Positions 25,794 through 36,846 of a DNA stretch of 64,000 nucleotides are shown one piece after another. Position 1 is the stretch's first letter, and the number at the start of each line of letters is the position of its first letter. A model generated the notes under the pieces. It did not search any database and had not been told where the DNA came from. It saw nothing but the letters and a program-made list of their open reading frames with translations. The DNA is from Niveibacterium sp. 24ML (GTDB lineage Bacteria; Pseudomonadota; Gammaproteobacteria; Burkholderiales; Rhodocyclaceae): assembly GCF_026586805.1 (NCBI RefSeq), contig NZ_JAPFHA010000023.1, positions 1-64,000 of the forward strand, written 5' to 3'. The position numbers and the translations under genes are program-made.

Positions 25794-26326
25794 GATCCAA
25801 GCTCCAACAGTTTTTTGGAATCACGCCGAGTGCCGCGCACCCGGCGCAATGCATTGGCGCCAGCGCTGCGAATCACTCAGCCCTGGCAAACGGCCCGAAC
25901 TGGCGCCGCCACTTGTCGGCGACGCTTCGGGCCGCCGCGATGCAAGCAAACGAGCACGCTTGCAGCAGGCATCCGGGAGGCGAGCGACAGAACAAGTCTC
26001 CTCTTCGCGATCGGCGCTGTAAAGGTGTGTGCGTTGGCGCCAGCTTCAGTCCTGACGCAAGCCTTGGACTCGTCTGACCGAAGGCTTGTTGGCCCTGAGG
26101 CTCAAGGCGTGGAAGGAGCAGGCGATGCCCGCGAGGCGTACTCGGCGGCCATGCGCGCAGCCGCGCATCGCGGCGAAGGCTTAGGGTGCCGATGGTCTGG
26201 GTAGGTAAGCACTGACCAGTGACGCGGCCAGTTCTTTGCGAGTTTCAGTGGCTAAACGCCACAACCTTGATTACCCCGGCGCCACGAACCGAGGAACGGC
26301 CCGCGGCAGGTGCCACCCTGCCCTGA
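25794..26326. other. Gene-free stretch between mltF and lpxC
   Basis: No supported gene or RNA. An 11-base direct repeat TTGGCGCCAGC occurs at about 25854-25864 and 26034-26044. An open frame on the plus strand at 25815-26204 lacks domains and a ribosome binding site and was not accepted. The mltF promoter must lie in the first part; no clear -10/-35 pair was found. No convincing terminator was found after lpxC. Confidence 0.5.
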
Positions 26327-27244
26327 TCAGGCAATCTGCAGGGCGAATGCATGGTTGAGCGAAGCCGGCACATCTTCCTCGCGCTCGAAACTCACGATCT
26401 CCCAGGCAGTCTTGTCCTCGAGCAATGCGCGTAGCACCTGGTTGTTGAGGGCATGGCCGGATTTGTGGGCCGAGTACGCAGCCAGCAAGGGATGCCCTGC
26501 AAGGTAGAGATCGCCGATTGCGTCGAGCACCTTGTGCTTGACGAACTCATCGGCATAGCGCAAGCCATCCGCATTCAGGACGCGGTACTCATCCATGACG
26601 ATGGCGTTATCGAGGCTGCCGCCGCGCGCGAGGCCGGCATCGCGCATGTACTCAACCTCATGCATGAAGCCGAAGGTGCGGGCACGCGAGATCTCACGGG
26701 TGTAGGAGTGCTCGGCAAAGTCGACGGCGACCTCGGTGCCGGTTCGGTCGATCGCAGGGTGATTGAACTTGATCGAGAACGCGAGCCGATAGCCTTCATG
26801 CGGATCAAGTCGCACCCACTTGTCGCCCTCGCGGACCTCGACTGGCTTGAGCACCCGCAGGAAGCGCTTGGGCTGGGATTGCTCTTCGATCCCGGCCGAC
26901 TGGATCAGAAAAACGAAGGGCGCGGCCGAGCCATCGAGAATCGGAATCTCCGGGCCATCAACATCCACATAGGCATTGTCGACACCAAGCCCGGCGAGGG
27001 CTGACATCAGGTGCTCCACCGTACCGATTTTCGCCTCGCCTTGCTGCAGGCCAGAGCAAAGCCGGGTATCGACAACGGAATAAGGTGAAGCAGGCAGATC
27101 CACCGGGGGATCAAGATCCACACGACGAAAGACAATACCGGTATCTGCCGGCGCCGGGCGCAGGGTCAACGTGACCTTGATGCCGCTATGCAAGCCGACG
27201 CCGGTCGCCGTGACGATCGTCTTCAGCGTTCGCTGTCGCAGCAT
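26327..27244 (-). CDS. lpxC: UDP-3-O-acyl-N-acetylglucosamine deacetylase
   Basis: The 305-residue zinc enzyme catalyses the committed deacetylation step of lipid A synthesis in the cytoplasm. Zinc ligands and catalytic residues appear in [14 protein letters not shown] (first zinc histidine), [15 protein letters not shown] (second histidine and the zinc aspartate) and [13 protein letters not shown] (general acid histidine). The start at 27244 ([20 protein letters not shown]) is the conserved LpxC N terminus; upstream codons add no homology. It is the last gene of the dcw cluster, as usual in betaproteobacteria, separated from ftsZ by a bidirectional terminator, so it probably has its own promoter or depends on read-through. 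Confidence 0.96.
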   Translation of the reverse strand: MLRQRTLKTIVTATGVGLHSGIKVTLTLRPAPADTGIVFRRVDLDPPVDLPASPYSVVDTRLCSGLQQGEAKIGTVEHLMSALAGLGVDNAYVDVDGPEIPILDGSAAPFVFLIQSAGIEEQSQPKRFLRVLKPVEVREGDKWVRLDPHEGYRLAFSIKFNHPAIDRTGTEVAVDFAEHSYTREISRARTFGFMHEVEYMRDAGLARGGSLDNAIVMDEYRVLNADGLRYADEFVKHKVLDAIGDLYLAGHPLLAAYSAHKSGHALNNQVLRALLEDKTAWEIVSFEREEDVPASLNHAFALQIA

Positions 27245-27352
27245 ACCCACCCCCGGCAAATTATTGATTGGCAAGCATTTTATCACGCTGATCACAGGCG
27301 GCGATTAACGCCCCCTATGAACAGGATAGTCATTCAAGCAGAGCATGAAAGC

Positions 27353-27380
27353 AAAACGCCCCGACCAGGCGGGGCGTTTT
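27353..27380. terminator. Bidirectional intrinsic terminator between ftsZ and lpxC
   Basis: AAAACGCCCC (27353-27362) pairs perfectly with GGGGCGTTTT (27371-27380) around an 8-base loop; A and T runs on both sides make it usable in both directions. It lies about 20 bases after the ftsZ stop, so most dcw transcripts should end here. Confidence 0.85.
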
Positions 27381-27399
27381 GGCTTGCTGGCACGAGGCT

Positions 27400-28539
27400 T
27401 CAGTCAGCTTGCTTGCGCAGGAAGGCCGGAATATCGAGCGTACCAAAACCGTTTGCGCTCATCGCCTCGACCGTCGTACGGCGATGCTGACGACGGATGA
27501 CGGCCGGCTGCTCCAGGTCGGCATAGTTCACTTCAATGCCAACGTTGTCGGTTCCGGTGCGAATGACATGCATCGGCGGCTTCTGTGCCGCAGCCTTTGC
27601 GACGCCAAGACCGGTTGCAACCACGGTCACGCGAATGCGGTCTTCCATCGCTTCATCGAAAACGGTGCCGTAGATCACAAAGGCATCGCCATGAGCAAAG
27701 GCACGCACGGTATTCACCGCTTCACGTACTTCGCTCATTTTCAGCGAGCGGCTAGCCGAGATATTGATCAGCACACCGCGGGCGCCAGAGAGCTCAACGC
27801 CCTCCAGCAGCGGGCAGCATGCAGCCTGTTCGGCCGCGATGCGCGCGCGATCAATGCCGGCCGCTTCGGCCGAGCCCATCATTGCGCGCCCCATTTCAGC
27901 CATCACGGTGCGGACGTCCTGGAAATCGACGTTCACAAGGCCGGGGATGTTGATGATTTCGGCGATCCCTCCGACCGCGTTGCGCAGCACGTTGTCAGCC
28001 GAGCGGAAGCACTCTTCGACACTCGCGTCGTCGCCATGCACTTCCATCAGCTTGTCGTTGAGCACAACGATCAGCGAATCCACATGCTTGGCCAACTCTT
28101 CGATGCCGCTGTCAGCCACGCGGTTACGGTTCTCGAAGTCGAATGGCTTAGTCACAACGGCGACAGTCAGCACGCCCATTTCACGCGCGACTTCGGCAAC
28201 AACCGGCGCTGCACCGGTGCCGGTACCACCGCCCATGCCCGCGGTAATGAAGGCCATGTGAGCGCCGGTCAGTGCCTCGGCAATCCGCTCGCGCGCGTCA
28301 AGCGCTGCGGTGCGGCCGGCCTCGGGCTTGGCGCCGGCGCCAAGGCCTGAATCGCCAAGCTGGATCTTGGTGCCGGCGCTGCTGCGCTTGAGAGCCTGGG
28401 CGTCGGTATTGGCGCAGACGAACTCGACCCCCTTGACCCCTTCGCGGATCATGTGGTCGATCGCATTACCGCCAGCACCGCCGATACCGATCACCTTGAT
28501 CACTGTACCGACCGCTTCTTTTTCCCTGATCTCGAACAT
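27400..28539 (-). CDS. ftsZ: Cell division GTPase FtsZ
   Basis: The 379-residue tubulin homologue polymerises at midcell to form the Z ring. It has GGAGGNAIDHMI near the start, the GTP-binding tubulin signature GMGGGTGTGAAPVVAE at about 105-120, the T7 synergy loop with aspartates (NVDFQDVRTVMAEMG), and a variable linker. The conserved C-terminal peptide DIPAFLRKQ binds FtsA and other partners. AGGAGG precedes the ATG by about eight bases. A candidate promoter sits in the 160-base gap after ftsA. Confidence 0.98.
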   Translation of the reverse strand: MFEIREKEAVGTVIKVIGIGGAGGNAIDHMIREGVKGVEFVCANTDAQALKRSSAGTKIQLGDSGLGAGAKPEAGRTAALDARERIAEALTGAHMAFITAGMGGGTGTGAAPVVAEVAREMGVLTVAVVTKPFDFENRNRVADSGIEELAKHVDSLIVVLNDKLMEVHGDDASVEECFRSADNVLRNAVGGIAEIINIPGLVNVDFQDVRTVMAEMGRAMMGSAEAAGIDRARIAAEQAACCPLLEGVELSGARGVLINISASRSLKMSEVREAVNTVRAFAHGDAFVIYGTVFDEAMEDRIRVTVVATGLGVAKAAAQKPPMHVIRTGTDNVGIEVNYADLEQPAVIRRQHRRTTVEAMSANGFGTLDIPAFLRKQAD

Positions 28540-28610
28540 CTGCCTAGCCTCCTGATTCAGCCCTGGCGCGGGTGGTTGCCCCTGCTGTCGGGGAATTTGA
28601 CAACCACCTA

Positions 28611-28638
28611 AATATAGTACGCCAATGAAAGTTTACAA
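28611..28638 (-). promoter_or_regulatory. Candidate sigma-70 promoter for ftsZ
   Basis: On the minus strand TTGTAA (28638-28633) and TATATT (28616-28611) are separated by 16 bp, in an AT-rich island within GC-rich DNA, about 70 bases before the ftsZ start. A nearby 8-bp inverted repeat (28647-28677, CGGCACCG/CGGTGCCG) without a T-run may affect ftsA mRNA ends. Confidence 0.55.
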
Positions 28639-28699
28639 CTAAATATCGGCACCGTGCCAGATGCATGAGCGGTGCCGTGAAATACTTTGACTCGCAGCC

Positions 28700-29929
28700 T
28701 CAGAAATTGCGCGCAAACCAGGCCATAAGCCTTTGAAAAGACTGTTTCATGTTGCGCGTTTCGCGCGCATGCAGCCCCCTGCGGCGCTGGGCCGCAGCTT
28801 CGAACAACAGGCCCATGGCAGTCGCATACTGGGGATGACAGACCATGTCCGCCAGGCTGCCCTGGTAATGCGGGATACCGATACGCACGGGTGTGTGGAA
28901 GATCTCTTCGCCGAGTTCGACGACACCCGCCAAGACGGCCGAGCCGCCGGTGAGCACCAGCCCCGACGAGAGCAGTTCTTCGTAGCCACTGCGCCGCAGT
29001 TCGGCCTGAACCAACTCGAACAATTCGGAGACGCGCGGCTCGATCACATCGGCAAGCGCCTGCCGAGTCAGCTTTCGCGCGGCGCGCTCGCCCACGCTGG
29101 GGACATCGATCATCGCCTCGGGATCAACCAGCGCCGGCATTGCCACGCCGTAGCGGATCTTGATTTCCTCGGCCTCGGCGGTGGGCGTCCGCAGCGCCAT
29201 GGCGATGTCGTTGGTGACCTGATCGCCCGCAACCGGAATCACTGCTGTGTGCCGTATCGCGCCCTGGGTAAAGACGGCGATGTCGGTCGTGCCGCCGCCG
29301 ATGTCGACCAGGCAAACGCCAAGCTCCTTTTCGTCCTCAGTCAGGGTCGCAAAACTCGATGCCAGCGGCTGCAGCACGAGATCATTGACCTCAAGTCCGC
29401 AGCGGCGAACGCACTTGACGAGGTTCTGCGCCGCAGAGACCGCCCCCGTGACGATGTGGACCTTGACCTCAAGGCGCACGCCGCTCATGCCGATGGGCTC
29501 GCGTACCCCATCCTGGCCGTCGATAATGAACTCTTGCGTAAGGATGTGGAGGATCTGCTGATCCGCCGGAAGCGGCATGGCCTTGGCGGTTTCGATAACG
29601 CGCTCGACATCCAGCGGCGTGACCTCACGATCCTTGATCGGCGTCATGCCATTTGAGTTGAAGCTGCGGATGTGGCTACCCGCGATGCCGGTGTAAACCT
29701 CACGGATCTTGCAGTTGGCCATCATCTCGACCTCCTGCACTACCTTGGAGATCGCCTCGACCGTGGCTTCGATGTTGACCACGACACCCTTGCGCAAGCC
29801 GCTGGATGGCTGCGATGCCGCACCGATCACCTCGAAGCGGCCGTCAGCCTTCAGTTCGGCGACCAGCGCGGTGATCTTGGATGTACCGATGTCGAGGCCG
29901 ACGATCAGATCCTTGTATTCCTTGCTCAT
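28700..29929 (-). CDS. ftsA: Cell division protein FtsA
   Basis: The 409-residue actin-like ATPase tethers FtsZ to the inner membrane and recruits later division proteins. It has phosphate-binding segments LIVGLDIGTSKITALVAE and GVCLVDIGGGTTDIAVF, the adenosine segment SSGLVLTGGSAVLAGV, and a C-terminal amphipathic membrane anchor (KQSFQRLMAWFARNF). The ATG at 29929 overlaps the ftsQ stop (ATGA), so the two are translationally coupled; the open frame upstream is ftsQ in another frame. Confidence 0.97.
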   Translation of the reverse strand: MSKEYKDLIVGLDIGTSKITALVAELKADGRFEVIGAASQPSSGLRKGVVVNIEATVEAISKVVQEVEMMANCKIREVYTGIAGSHIRSFNSNGMTPIKDREVTPLDVERVIETAKAMPLPADQQILHILTQEFIIDGQDGVREPIGMSGVRLEVKVHIVTGAVSAAQNLVKCVRRCGLEVNDLVLQPLASSFATLTEDEKELGVCLVDIGGGTTDIAVFTQGAIRHTAVIPVAGDQVTNDIAMALRTPTAEAEEIKIRYGVAMPALVDPEAMIDVPSVGERAARKLTRQALADVIEPRVSELFELVQAELRRSGYEELLSSGLVLTGGSAVLAGVVELGEEIFHTPVRIGIPHYQGSLADMVCHPQYATAMGLLFEAAAQRRRGLHARETRNMKQSFQRLMAWFARNF

Positions 29930-30750
29930 GGGTTTGCCTTGTTGCTTGATGCGGTTGCAAGCTGCACCGCAAATCCTGTCGGGTAACGCAGGTCCGCCAC
30001 GCGAACCGGTGTGCCAATCTGGGCACGCGCCCGCGGCCATATTTCGACGAAGCGGGCCAGGCGAAAAGCCAGCGGGGCTTTCGCATCGTCGCGCCCAAGC
30101 TCGATCACCAAACCGTCTTCAAGACGCAACTGCCATGCCTGTCGCTGCGAATAAGTGAGCGCTGCGGTGACGCCGCTTGCCGGGGCCAGCAGCGCCGCAA
30201 ATTCGCGGTAACGCGCCAGCACCTGCGCTGCACTGCCCTCCGGCCCCGAAAGCGTAGGCAAACGCGCGTTGCTGGCGGCCGTAAAGACTTCGCCCTGCTG
30301 GTTGACCAGGCGGGTATCACCCGATTCACCCGAGCGCCAGTAGGCCGCGGCCACATGTTCTTCGAGCTTGATCTCAAGTGTCGCGGGCCACACGCGGCGC
30401 ACTTCGGCGCGGCGCACCCAGGGCAGCTTTTCGAAGGCGGTCCGGGCCTCCTCAAGACTGACACTGAAGAAGTTGCCGCGCAGGCCTGAGCGCGCGGCGA
30501 ATTCCAACTGGGCCGTAGTGACCTGCGAGAGGGGCGACATCACCACCACCTCGCGGAACCCGAACAAGGGCATCGCAAGCATTGCCCGCATGGCGGCGTA
30601 GCCGAGCGCAACCGAAGCGCCCAGCAGCAGCACGTCCGCAATGCGGTTGAGCCACTCCGGCCGGTGCCACAGGCTGTTGGACTGCGCCCCGTCGCGCGCT
30701 TGACGCGCGCCCGGCAGCCGCGAGCCGAATGCGGGCTGATGCTCAGCCAA
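29926..30750 (-). CDS. ftsQ: Cell division protein FtsQ
   Basis: The 274-residue bitopic protein has a short cytoplasmic N terminus, one membrane helix ([20 protein letters not shown]), then a periplasmic POTRA domain ([20 protein letters not shown]) and the beta domain ([20 protein letters not shown]). It links FtsA to the FtsBL complex in the divisome. I place the start at a TTG (30750) with AAGGGGG six bases upstream, overlapping the ddlB stop by 8 bases; the ATG-like start further up would lie deep inside ddlB. The stop overlaps ftsA. Confidence 0.93.
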   Translation of the reverse strand: MAEHQPAFGSRLPGARQARDGAQSNSLWHRPEWLNRIADVLLLGASVALGYAAMRAMLAMPLFGFREVVVMSPLSQVTTAQLEFAARSGLRGNFFSVSLEEARTAFEKLPWVRRAEVRRVWPATLEIKLEEHVAAAYWRSGESGDTRLVNQQGEVFTAASNARLPTLSGPEGSAAQVLARYREFAALLAPASGVTAALTYSQRQAWQLRLEDGLVIELGRDDAKAPLAFRLARFVEIWPRARAQIGTPVRVADLRYPTGFAVQLATASSNKANP

Positions 30751-31663
30751 GGCGCGCCCCCTTGAGGATCTCGACACAGAGGTCCTCGAACTCCAGGCCC
30801 GCAGCACGTGCGGCGATCGGCACCAGCGAGTGCGAGGTCATCCCCGGTGCGGTGTTCATTTCAAGGAAGGCGAAGCTACCGTCCGCGCGCACGATCAGAT
30901 CGGCGCGGCCCCAACCGCGGCACCCGAGCACCTGGAAGGCACGCAGCCCAGCCTCGCGGATCTTGCCCTCGAGCGCGGCATCGATACCCGACGGACAGTG
31001 ATACTTCACGACATCGGTGAAGTACTTGTTCTGATAGTCGTACTTGCCTTCCGGTGCCTCGATGCGCACCAGCGGCAGCGCGCGCTCGCCCAGCACCGCA
31101 GCGGTCAGCTCCTGACCCACGACGAACTCCTCGGCCAGCACGAGCGGATCGAGCTGATACGCCAACTCGAACGCCACGCTGAACTCCGCAAGGTTCGTGA
31201 CACGCGTGACCCCGATCGAGGAGCCTTCGCGCGCAGGCTTGATGATCAGCGGCAGGCCCAGATCGGCAATGACCTCGGCCGCATCGGTGCCCGGTCCGAG
31301 CATCCGGTAGCGCGGCGTCGGCACCCCCGCCGCAAGCCAGACCAGCTTGGTGCGCCACTTGTCCATTGCAAGCGCCGACGCCATCACGCCGCTGCCGGTG
31401 TAGGGCACGCCAAGGGTTTCAAGGGCGCCCTGAACAGTGCCGTCCTCGCCAAAGCGCCCATGCAGGCAGATGAACGCCCGCTCGTAGCCTTCGCGCTTGA
31501 TGTCCCACAGTTCGCGATGCGCAGGGTCGAACGCGTGTGCATCAACGCCCCGCGCGCGCAGCGCATCAAGCACGGCCGTGCCGGATATCAGCGAGATCTC
31601 GCGCTCTGCCGAGGGGCCGCCCATCAGCACCGCCACCCTGCCAAGTTGCTTGACGTCACTCAT
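30743..31663 (-). CDS. ddlB: D-alanine--D-alanine ligase B
   Basis: The 306-residue ATP-grasp enzyme joins two D-alanines for the peptidoglycan pentapeptide. Seen are [17 protein letters not shown] at the start, [18 protein letters not shown], the serine of the omega region ([13 protein letters not shown]), [18 protein letters not shown] for ATP binding, and the magnesium-binding [17 protein letters not shown] near the end. It lies between murC (3-base gap) and ftsQ (8-base overlap), the usual position of ddlB. Confidence 0.97.
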   Translation of the reverse strand: MSDVKQLGRVAVLMGGPSAEREISLISGTAVLDALRARGVDAHAFDPAHRELWDIKREGYERAFICLHGRFGEDGTVQGALETLGVPYTGSGVMASALAMDKWRTKLVWLAAGVPTPRYRMLGPGTDAAEVIADLGLPLIIKPAREGSSIGVTRVTNLAEFSVAFELAYQLDPLVLAEEFVVGQELTAAVLGERALPLVRIEAPEGKYDYQNKYFTDVVKYHCPSGIDAALEGKIREAGLRAFQVLGCRGWGRADLIVRADGSFAFLEMNTAPGMTSHSLVPIAARAAGLEFEDLCVEILKGARLG

Positions 31664-31666
31664 CGA

Positions 31667-33055
31667 TTACACCTGCGCCAGCTTTCCGGGAACGGCACCG
31701 ATCGAGCCCGCCCCCATGGTGATCACCACATCGCCATCGCGGGCGACTTCAAGAATCCGTTCCTGCATTTGCGCGATGTCTTCAACGAAGATCGGCTCGA
31801 CCTTGCCGGCCACGCGCAAAGCGCGCGACAGCGATCTGCCATCGGCGGCCTGCAAGGGCGCCTCACCCGCGGCATAGACTTCGGCGAGCAGCAGCGCATC
31901 AACCGTACCGAGCACCCGGACAAAGTCCTCGAAGCAATCGCGGGTGCGAGTGAAGCGATGCGGCTGGAAGGCCAGCACCAGGCGGCGCCCAGGGAACGCA
32001 CCGCGCGCGGCAGCGATCGTGGCCGCCATCTCGACCGGGTGATGACCATAGTCGTCGACCAGCGTGAAGCTGCCGCCGCTGCGTGCGGCGATTTCGCCGT
32101 AGCGCTGAAAGCGCCGCCCGACCCCCTGGAAGCCCGCGAGTCCGCGCGCGATCGCTTCGTCCGACACGCCCACCTCGGTCGCCACCGCGATGGTGGCAAG
32201 CGCGTTGAGCACGTTGTGCATGCCAGGCAGGTTAAGGGTGACCGGGAAACGCACGGTGCTGCCGTTCTGCCGCACCGCATCGAAGTGCATCTGGTCACCC
32301 ACCGCACGCACGTTCTCTGCGCGCACCTGAGCGTCGGGGCTCAGGCCGTAGCGGATGATCTGCTTCGAAACGAAGGGCAGGATCTCGCGCACGTTCGGGT
32401 CATCAACGCACACCACCGCCACACCATAGAAGGCCAGGCGGTTTAGGAAGTCGACGAAAGCATGCTTGAGGCGGGCAAAGTCATGCCCGTAGGTTTCCAT
32501 GTGGTCAGCGTCGATGTTGGTGACCACCGAAATCACCGGGCTGAGCATCAGGAAGGAAGCGTCAGACTCGTCCGCCTCAGCAACCAGAAACTCGCCCGTG
32601 CCCACGCGCGAGTTGGCGCCGGCCGCGTTCAGACGCCCGCCAATCACGAAGGTCGGGTCCATGCCGCCTGCTTCCAGCACGCTTGCGACCAGACTTGTCG
32701 TGGTGGTCTTGCCGTGCGTGCCGGCAATGGCGATGCCCTGCTTCAGGCGCATCAGTTCGCCCAGCATTTGCGCACGCGGCACCACCGGAATCTGACGCGC
32801 GCGGGCCGCCTGCACCTCAGGGTTGTCGCGCTGAACTGCAGTCGAGGTAACGATTGCGTCGGCATCGGCCACATGCTCGGCGGCGTGCCCCTGCACGATG
32901 CGGATGCCCAGGCTTGCGAGGCGACGCGTCGTCGCGTTGTCGGCCAGATCGGAGCCGCTCACCGCGTAGCCCTGGCTGGCGAGCACCTCGGCGATCGCGC
33001 TCATGCCGGTTCCCCCGACACCAACGAAATGGATGCGTTTGATCTTGTGTTTCAT
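31667..33055 (-). CDS. murC: UDP-N-acetylmuramate--L-alanine ligase
   Basis: The 462-residue Mur ligase adds the first amino acid of the stem peptide. It has the N-terminal UDP-binding loop [20 protein letters not shown] at about 9-28, the P-loop [18 protein letters not shown] near 110, the central-domain segment [14 protein letters not shown], and a C-terminal domain with [17 protein letters not shown]. In this cluster it follows murG after 64 bases, the only sizeable gap between mraZ and ftsA, and no murB is present between them. Confidence 0.97.
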   Translation of the reverse strand: MKHKIKRIHFVGVGGTGMSAIAEVLASQGYAVSGSDLADNATTRRLASLGIRIVQGHAAEHVADADAIVTSTAVQRDNPEVQAARARQIPVVPRAQMLGELMRLKQGIAIAGTHGKTTTTSLVASVLEAGGMDPTFVIGGRLNAAGANSRVGTGEFLVAEADESDASFLMLSPVISVVTNIDADHMETYGHDFARLKHAFVDFLNRLAFYGVAVVCVDDPNVREILPFVSKQIIRYGLSPDAQVRAENVRAVGDQMHFDAVRQNGSTVRFPVTLNLPGMHNVLNALATIAVATEVGVSDEAIARGLAGFQGVGRRFQRYGEIAARSGGSFTLVDDYGHHPVEMAATIAAARGAFPGRRLVLAFQPHRFTRTRDCFEDFVRVLGTVDALLLAEVYAAGEAPLQAADGRSLSRALRVAGKVEPIFVEDIAQMQERILEVARDGDVVITMGAGSIGAVPGKLAQV

Positions 33056-33119
33056 GACTCTGACCGGGGCGAGAAAAACCCACTAGTGTACAGGCTTGCA
33101 GTGCTCAAACCGGGCGCGT

Positions 33120-34214
33120 TCATGCATGCCTCCCCACAGCCAGTTGATCGATGATGTCGGCAATGCGCTCGGTTGCGTCTGGCCGGCCGATCCCTCGCGC
33201 CTTGGACGCCATATCAAGGCATTGCGCACGGTCCAGCCCCTGAATTGCGGCTGCCAGTTGCTTTGGCGTCAGCTGCGACTGCGGCAGGTGGATGGCCGCC
33301 CCCGCCCGCGCAAGCAATTCTGCGTTGTCACGCTGGTGTGAGGTGGTCGACACGACCAATGGCACGAGGATGCTGGCAACCCCGGCCGCCGCAAGCTCGG
33401 CCGCAGTGATTGCGCCGGCGCGGCACACCACCAGATCGGCGTTGGCAAGACGCTGCGGCATGTCGTCGATGAAGGGCAACAGTTCCGCTTCGATGCCCAG
33501 CGCGGCGTAGCGCTGACGCAGCGCTTCGATGTTGGCCTTGCCAGCCTGATGCGTGACGCGCGGACGCTGGTCCGGCGGCATCAAGGCGAGCGCCTCCGGA
33601 ACCGTTTCATTCAGGACACGCGCGCCGAGGCTTCCACCGACAACCAGGATGTTCAGGCCGCCGCTGCGCGACGCATAGCGCGCGGCCGGCTCAGGGAGCG
33701 AACAGATCTCCTGCCGGACCGGGTTGCCGGTTACAACGGCCTTTCCGGCGAGCGAGCCGAACGCACCGGCAAAGCCGAACAGCACACGCTGCGCGAAGGG
33801 GCCAAGGAGTTTGTTGGAGAGCAGCGGCGCCGCATCTGCGTTGACCAGCGCGAGCGGCCTGCCGCAAAGGCGCGCGGCGATTCCCCCCGGCACCGTGACG
33901 TAGCCACCCATGCCAAGCACAACATCGGCTCGTGCGGCGCGCACCAGGCGAATGCAGCGAAACAGGCTGGCAACGAAGCCGATCGCGCCGCGCACGGCGT
34001 GGGCAATGCCCTTGCCCCGCAGCCCCGAGAACGCAATCGCATCGAGCTCGATGCCATGCCGCGGCACGATCTCGCTCTCCATTCCCTGCGTTGTACCGAG
34101 CCAACGCACCGACCAGCCGCGTGCCTGCATCGCCTGTGCAATGGCGAGGCCCGGAAAGATGTGGCCACCGGTGCCGGCAGCCATGACCATCAGGGTGCGC
34201 GCTGGCCGCATCAA
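33120..34214 (-). CDS. murG: UDP-GlcNAc transferase for lipid II (MurG)
   Basis: The 364-residue peripheral membrane glycosyltransferase converts lipid I to lipid II. It has the N-terminal glycine-rich loop [16 protein letters not shown], the second G loop [10 protein letters not shown], the third in [14 protein letters not shown], and the UDP-GlcNAc site segment [16 protein letters not shown]. The start overlaps the ftsW stop (ATGA). A second ATG directly follows the first; both give essentially the same protein. Confidence 0.97.
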   Translation of the reverse strand: MMRPARTLMVMAAGTGGHIFPGLAIAQAMQARGWSVRWLGTTQGMESEIVPRHGIELDAIAFSGLRGKGIAHAVRGAIGFVASLFRCIRLVRAARADVVLGMGGYVTVPGGIAARLCGRPLALVNADAAPLLSNKLLGPFAQRVLFGFAGAFGSLAGKAVVTGNPVRQEICSLPEPAARYASRSGGLNILVVGGSLGARVLNETVPEALALMPPDQRPRVTHQAGKANIEALRQRYAALGIEAELLPFIDDMPQRLANADLVVCRAGAITAAELAAAGVASILVPLVVSTTSHQRDNAELLARAGAAIHLPQSQLTPKQLAAAIQGLDRAQCLDMASKARGIGRPDATERIADIIDQLAVGRHA

Positions 34215-35452
34215 CTGCGCCCCCCGCGCGTCAGCTGGCGGTTTTCCCAGTCGATCCGGAGCAGCACCGCAAGCGCAACACAGTTCGCGAGCAGGCCAGA
34301 GCCGCCAAAGCTCATGAGCGGCAAGGTCAGCCCCTTGGTTGGCAGCAAACCCATGTTCACGCCCATGTTGATGAAGGACTGCACGCCGATCCAGATGCCG
34401 ATGCCCTGCGCAACCAGGCCGGCGAAATGGTGATCGATCGAATGGGCCTGCCGGCCGATCGAAAACGCACGCTGAACAACGATGGCAAAGAGCACCACCA
34501 CCGTCATGACGCCCACGAAGCCAAGCTCTTCGGCAACCACCGCGAGCAGGAAGTCGGTGTGCGCTTCGGGCAGATAGAACAGTTTTTCAACACTGCCCCC
34601 AAGGCCCACGCCGAACCACTCGCCGCGCCCGAACGCGATGAGCGCATGCGATAGCTGGTAGCCCTTGCCGAAGGCGTCTTGCCACGGGTCCATGAAGCCC
34701 AGCACGCGTTCGCGCCGGTACGGCGAGAGCCAGATCAGCAGGATGAAGCCGACGATGGCAACCGCGATCAGCAAACCAAAGATGCGAACGTTGATGCCGC
34801 CCAGAAAGAGAATGCCGAAGGCAATGGCGGTGATGACGACGAAGGCGCCGAAGTCCGGCTCGCGCAGCAGCAGAAAGCCGACGAAGAGTACGACGCCGGC
34901 AAGTGGCAGGAAGCCGCGCCGGAAGCTCTTCATGTCGCCCAGCTTGCGCACGGTGTAGTCCGCCGCGTAGATCGCCACGCCCAGCTTCATCAGCTCGGAG
35001 GGCTGCAGGTTCGCAAAGCCAAAGCCGATCCAGCGGCGTGCACCGTTGACCTCGCGGCCGACGTGGGGAATCAGTACCAGCAGCAGGAGCACCACGCCAA
35101 TCGCGAACAGGATCGAAGCGCTCTTCTGCAATGTTGCGATCGGCACCTGAAAGATCATTGCCCCCGCAGTCAATCCGATCAGGAGGAAGATCACATGGCG
35201 GACCAGAAAGAAGGTGGGCTGATACTGCGTATGGCGGTTGCCCTCCGCCATGGCGATCGATGAAGAGAACACCATCACCACCCCGAGCAGCAGGAGTGCG
35301 GCGGCCGCCCAGATCAGGAACGGGTCGAGCTCGCGCGGCGTCTGCTGCACGCCACTCAAGCGCCCGACGGCGCGATGGGCCGCATGCGAGCCCATCGGCA
35401 AGGCCGGCTCGGATCGGGCAAAGAATCCAGCGAAACGCTCACGCATCGTCAT
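34211..35452 (-). CDS. ftsW: Septal peptidoglycan glycosyltransferase FtsW
   Basis: The 413-residue SEDS protein has about ten membrane helices (for example [20 protein letters not shown] and [17 protein letters not shown]). Family motifs include [20 protein letters not shown] and [20 protein letters not shown], and the end reads [20 protein letters not shown]. It polymerises septal glycan strands with its partner FtsI, encoded in the same cluster. The cytoplasmic N terminus of about 45 residues is longer than in many homologues. ATGA overlaps link it to murD and murG. Confidence 0.97.
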   Translation of the reverse strand: MTMRERFAGFFARSEPALPMGSHAAHRAVGRLSGVQQTPRELDPFLIWAAAALLLLGVVMVFSSSIAMAEGNRHTQYQPTFFLVRHVIFLLIGLTAGAMIFQVPIATLQKSASILFAIGVVLLLLVLIPHVGREVNGARRWIGFGFANLQPSELMKLGVAIYAADYTVRKLGDMKSFRRGFLPLAGVVLFVGFLLLREPDFGAFVVITAIAFGILFLGGINVRIFGLLIAVAIVGFILLIWLSPYRRERVLGFMDPWQDAFGKGYQLSHALIAFGRGEWFGVGLGGSVEKLFYLPEAHTDFLLAVVAEELGFVGVMTVVVLFAIVVQRAFSIGRQAHSIDHHFAGLVAQGIGIWIGVQSFINMGVNMGLLPTKGLTLPLMSFGGSGLLANCVALAVLLRIDWENRQLTRGGRS

Positions 35453-36831
35453 CGCCGCGCCACTCCCGGAAGGGCCCAGACCGCGTCGCAGAAAACTTCG
35501 GCGCGGTGGGCGTAGTTACGGAACATGTCGAGACTCGCGCAGGCCGGCGAGAGCATTACCGCATCCCCCTCGCGCGCCTGCTCGTTTGCCAGCAGCACCG
35601 CCGCAGGCAGGCTATCGGCGCGAAGCAAAGGCACGCCGCAGCCCTCGACCGCCGCGGCAATCGCGCCGGCGTCGCGGCCGATCAGCACAACCGCGCGCGC
35701 ATGCCGCGCGAAGGCCTCGCGCAGGGGCGTGAAGTCCTGCCCCTTGCCATCACCGCCTGCGATCAGGGCCACCCTGAGACCAAGCCCCTCAAGCGCCGCC
35801 ACGGTGGCGGCGACGTTGGTACCTTTGGAATCGTCGTAGAAGGCAACGCCATCGGCGCGTCGGGCGATCAATTCAACACGATGCGGCAAACCGCGGAAGG
35901 CGCGCAGCGCATCGAGCATGGCCGGAACCGGCAGGCCGATCGCGTGGCCGAGGGCAAGCGCCGCCAGCGCGTTGGCGACGTTGTGGGCACCCGCCAGATT
36001 CAGCTCGGTGCGCGGCAAAAGCCTTTGTTCGCCGAGCGCCAGCCAATCCTGCCCGTCATGCGCGAGCACGCCCCACGCATCAGCGTGATCCGGCGCACCG
36101 AGCCCGAAACTCACCGCATCGCGGTCTGATCGCTGCATCTGCCGAACCCGCGCGTCGTCACGATTGATGACCTGCACCGCACAGCAGCTGAAGACGCGCG
36201 CTTTCGCCGCGGCATAGTCATCGAGCCCGGCATACCGATCGAGGTGGTCGTCGGTGACGTTCAGCACGGTGGCGGCATCTGGCGCGAAGTCATGGCAGGT
36301 TTCAAGCTGGAAGCTCGAAAGCTCGAGTACCCACGCATCCGCCGGGGTCGCCGCGTCTTCACGCCGCATCCACTCATCGAGCACCGCCGGGCTGATGTTG
36401 CCGGCGACGGCGGTATCCAGGCCGGCGCCCTGGCAAAGCGCCCCGGTCAGCGCGGTGGTCGTGGTCTTGCCGTTGGTGCCGGTGATCGCGATGATGCGCG
36501 GCGTCTGTCCGCTTGCCCGCAGTGCCCAGGCGAACAGATCGAACTCGCCGACCACGGGAATCGCCCGCTCCGCAGCCGCTTCCAGCAAGCGCTGGCGCGG
36601 ATCGATACCCGGGCTGATCGCAAGCAGTTCAATCGCATCAAGCAAGCTTTCTTCGAACGTGCCGCGGCGCAGTTCAACCTGCGGCATGGTCGCAAGGGCG
36701 TCGACACCCGGCGGCGCAGCGCGGGTATCGGCCACCCGCACCACTGCCCCCTGCCGTGAAAGATGACGCACCATCGCCAGACCCGATTCACCGAGCCCGA
36801 GCACCAGTACGCGAAGACCTTTCAACTCCAC
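35449..36831 (-). CDS. murD: UDP-N-acetylmuramoyl-L-alanine--D-glutamate ligase
   Basis: The 460-residue Mur ligase adds D-glutamate. It opens with [20 protein letters not shown], carries the P-loop [20 protein letters not shown] at about 117-136, a central [20 protein letters not shown] segment and a C-terminal [19 protein letters not shown] loop. It sits 15 bases after mraY and overlaps ftsW by ATGA, matching the standard order. Confidence 0.97.
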   Translation of the reverse strand: MELKGLRVLVLGLGESGLAMVRHLSRQGAVVRVADTRAAPPGVDALATMPQVELRRGTFEESLLDAIELLAISPGIDPRQRLLEAAAERAIPVVGEFDLFAWALRASGQTPRIIAITGTNGKTTTTALTGALCQGAGLDTAVAGNISPAVLDEWMRREDAATPADAWVLELSSFQLETCHDFAPDAATVLNVTDDHLDRYAGLDDYAAAKARVFSCCAVQVINRDDARVRQMQRSDRDAVSFGLGAPDHADAWGVLAHDGQDWLALGEQRLLPRTELNLAGAHNVANALAALALGHAIGLPVPAMLDALRAFRGLPHRVELIARRADGVAFYDDSKGTNVAATVAALEGLGLRVALIAGGDGKGQDFTPLREAFARHARAVVLIGRDAGAIAAAVEGCGVPLLRADSLPAAVLLANEQAREGDAVMLSPACASLDMFRNYAHRAEVFCDAVWALPGVARR

Positions 36832-36846
36832 CGGCAGACCCCTGTT

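Noticed and set aside
25815-26204. 129-residue frame between mltF and lpxC
   Set aside because: No ribosome binding site, no domain and no convincing codon pattern.
30830-32446. 538-residue frame antisense to ddlB and murC
   Set aside because: Shadow frame opposite two well-identified essential genes.
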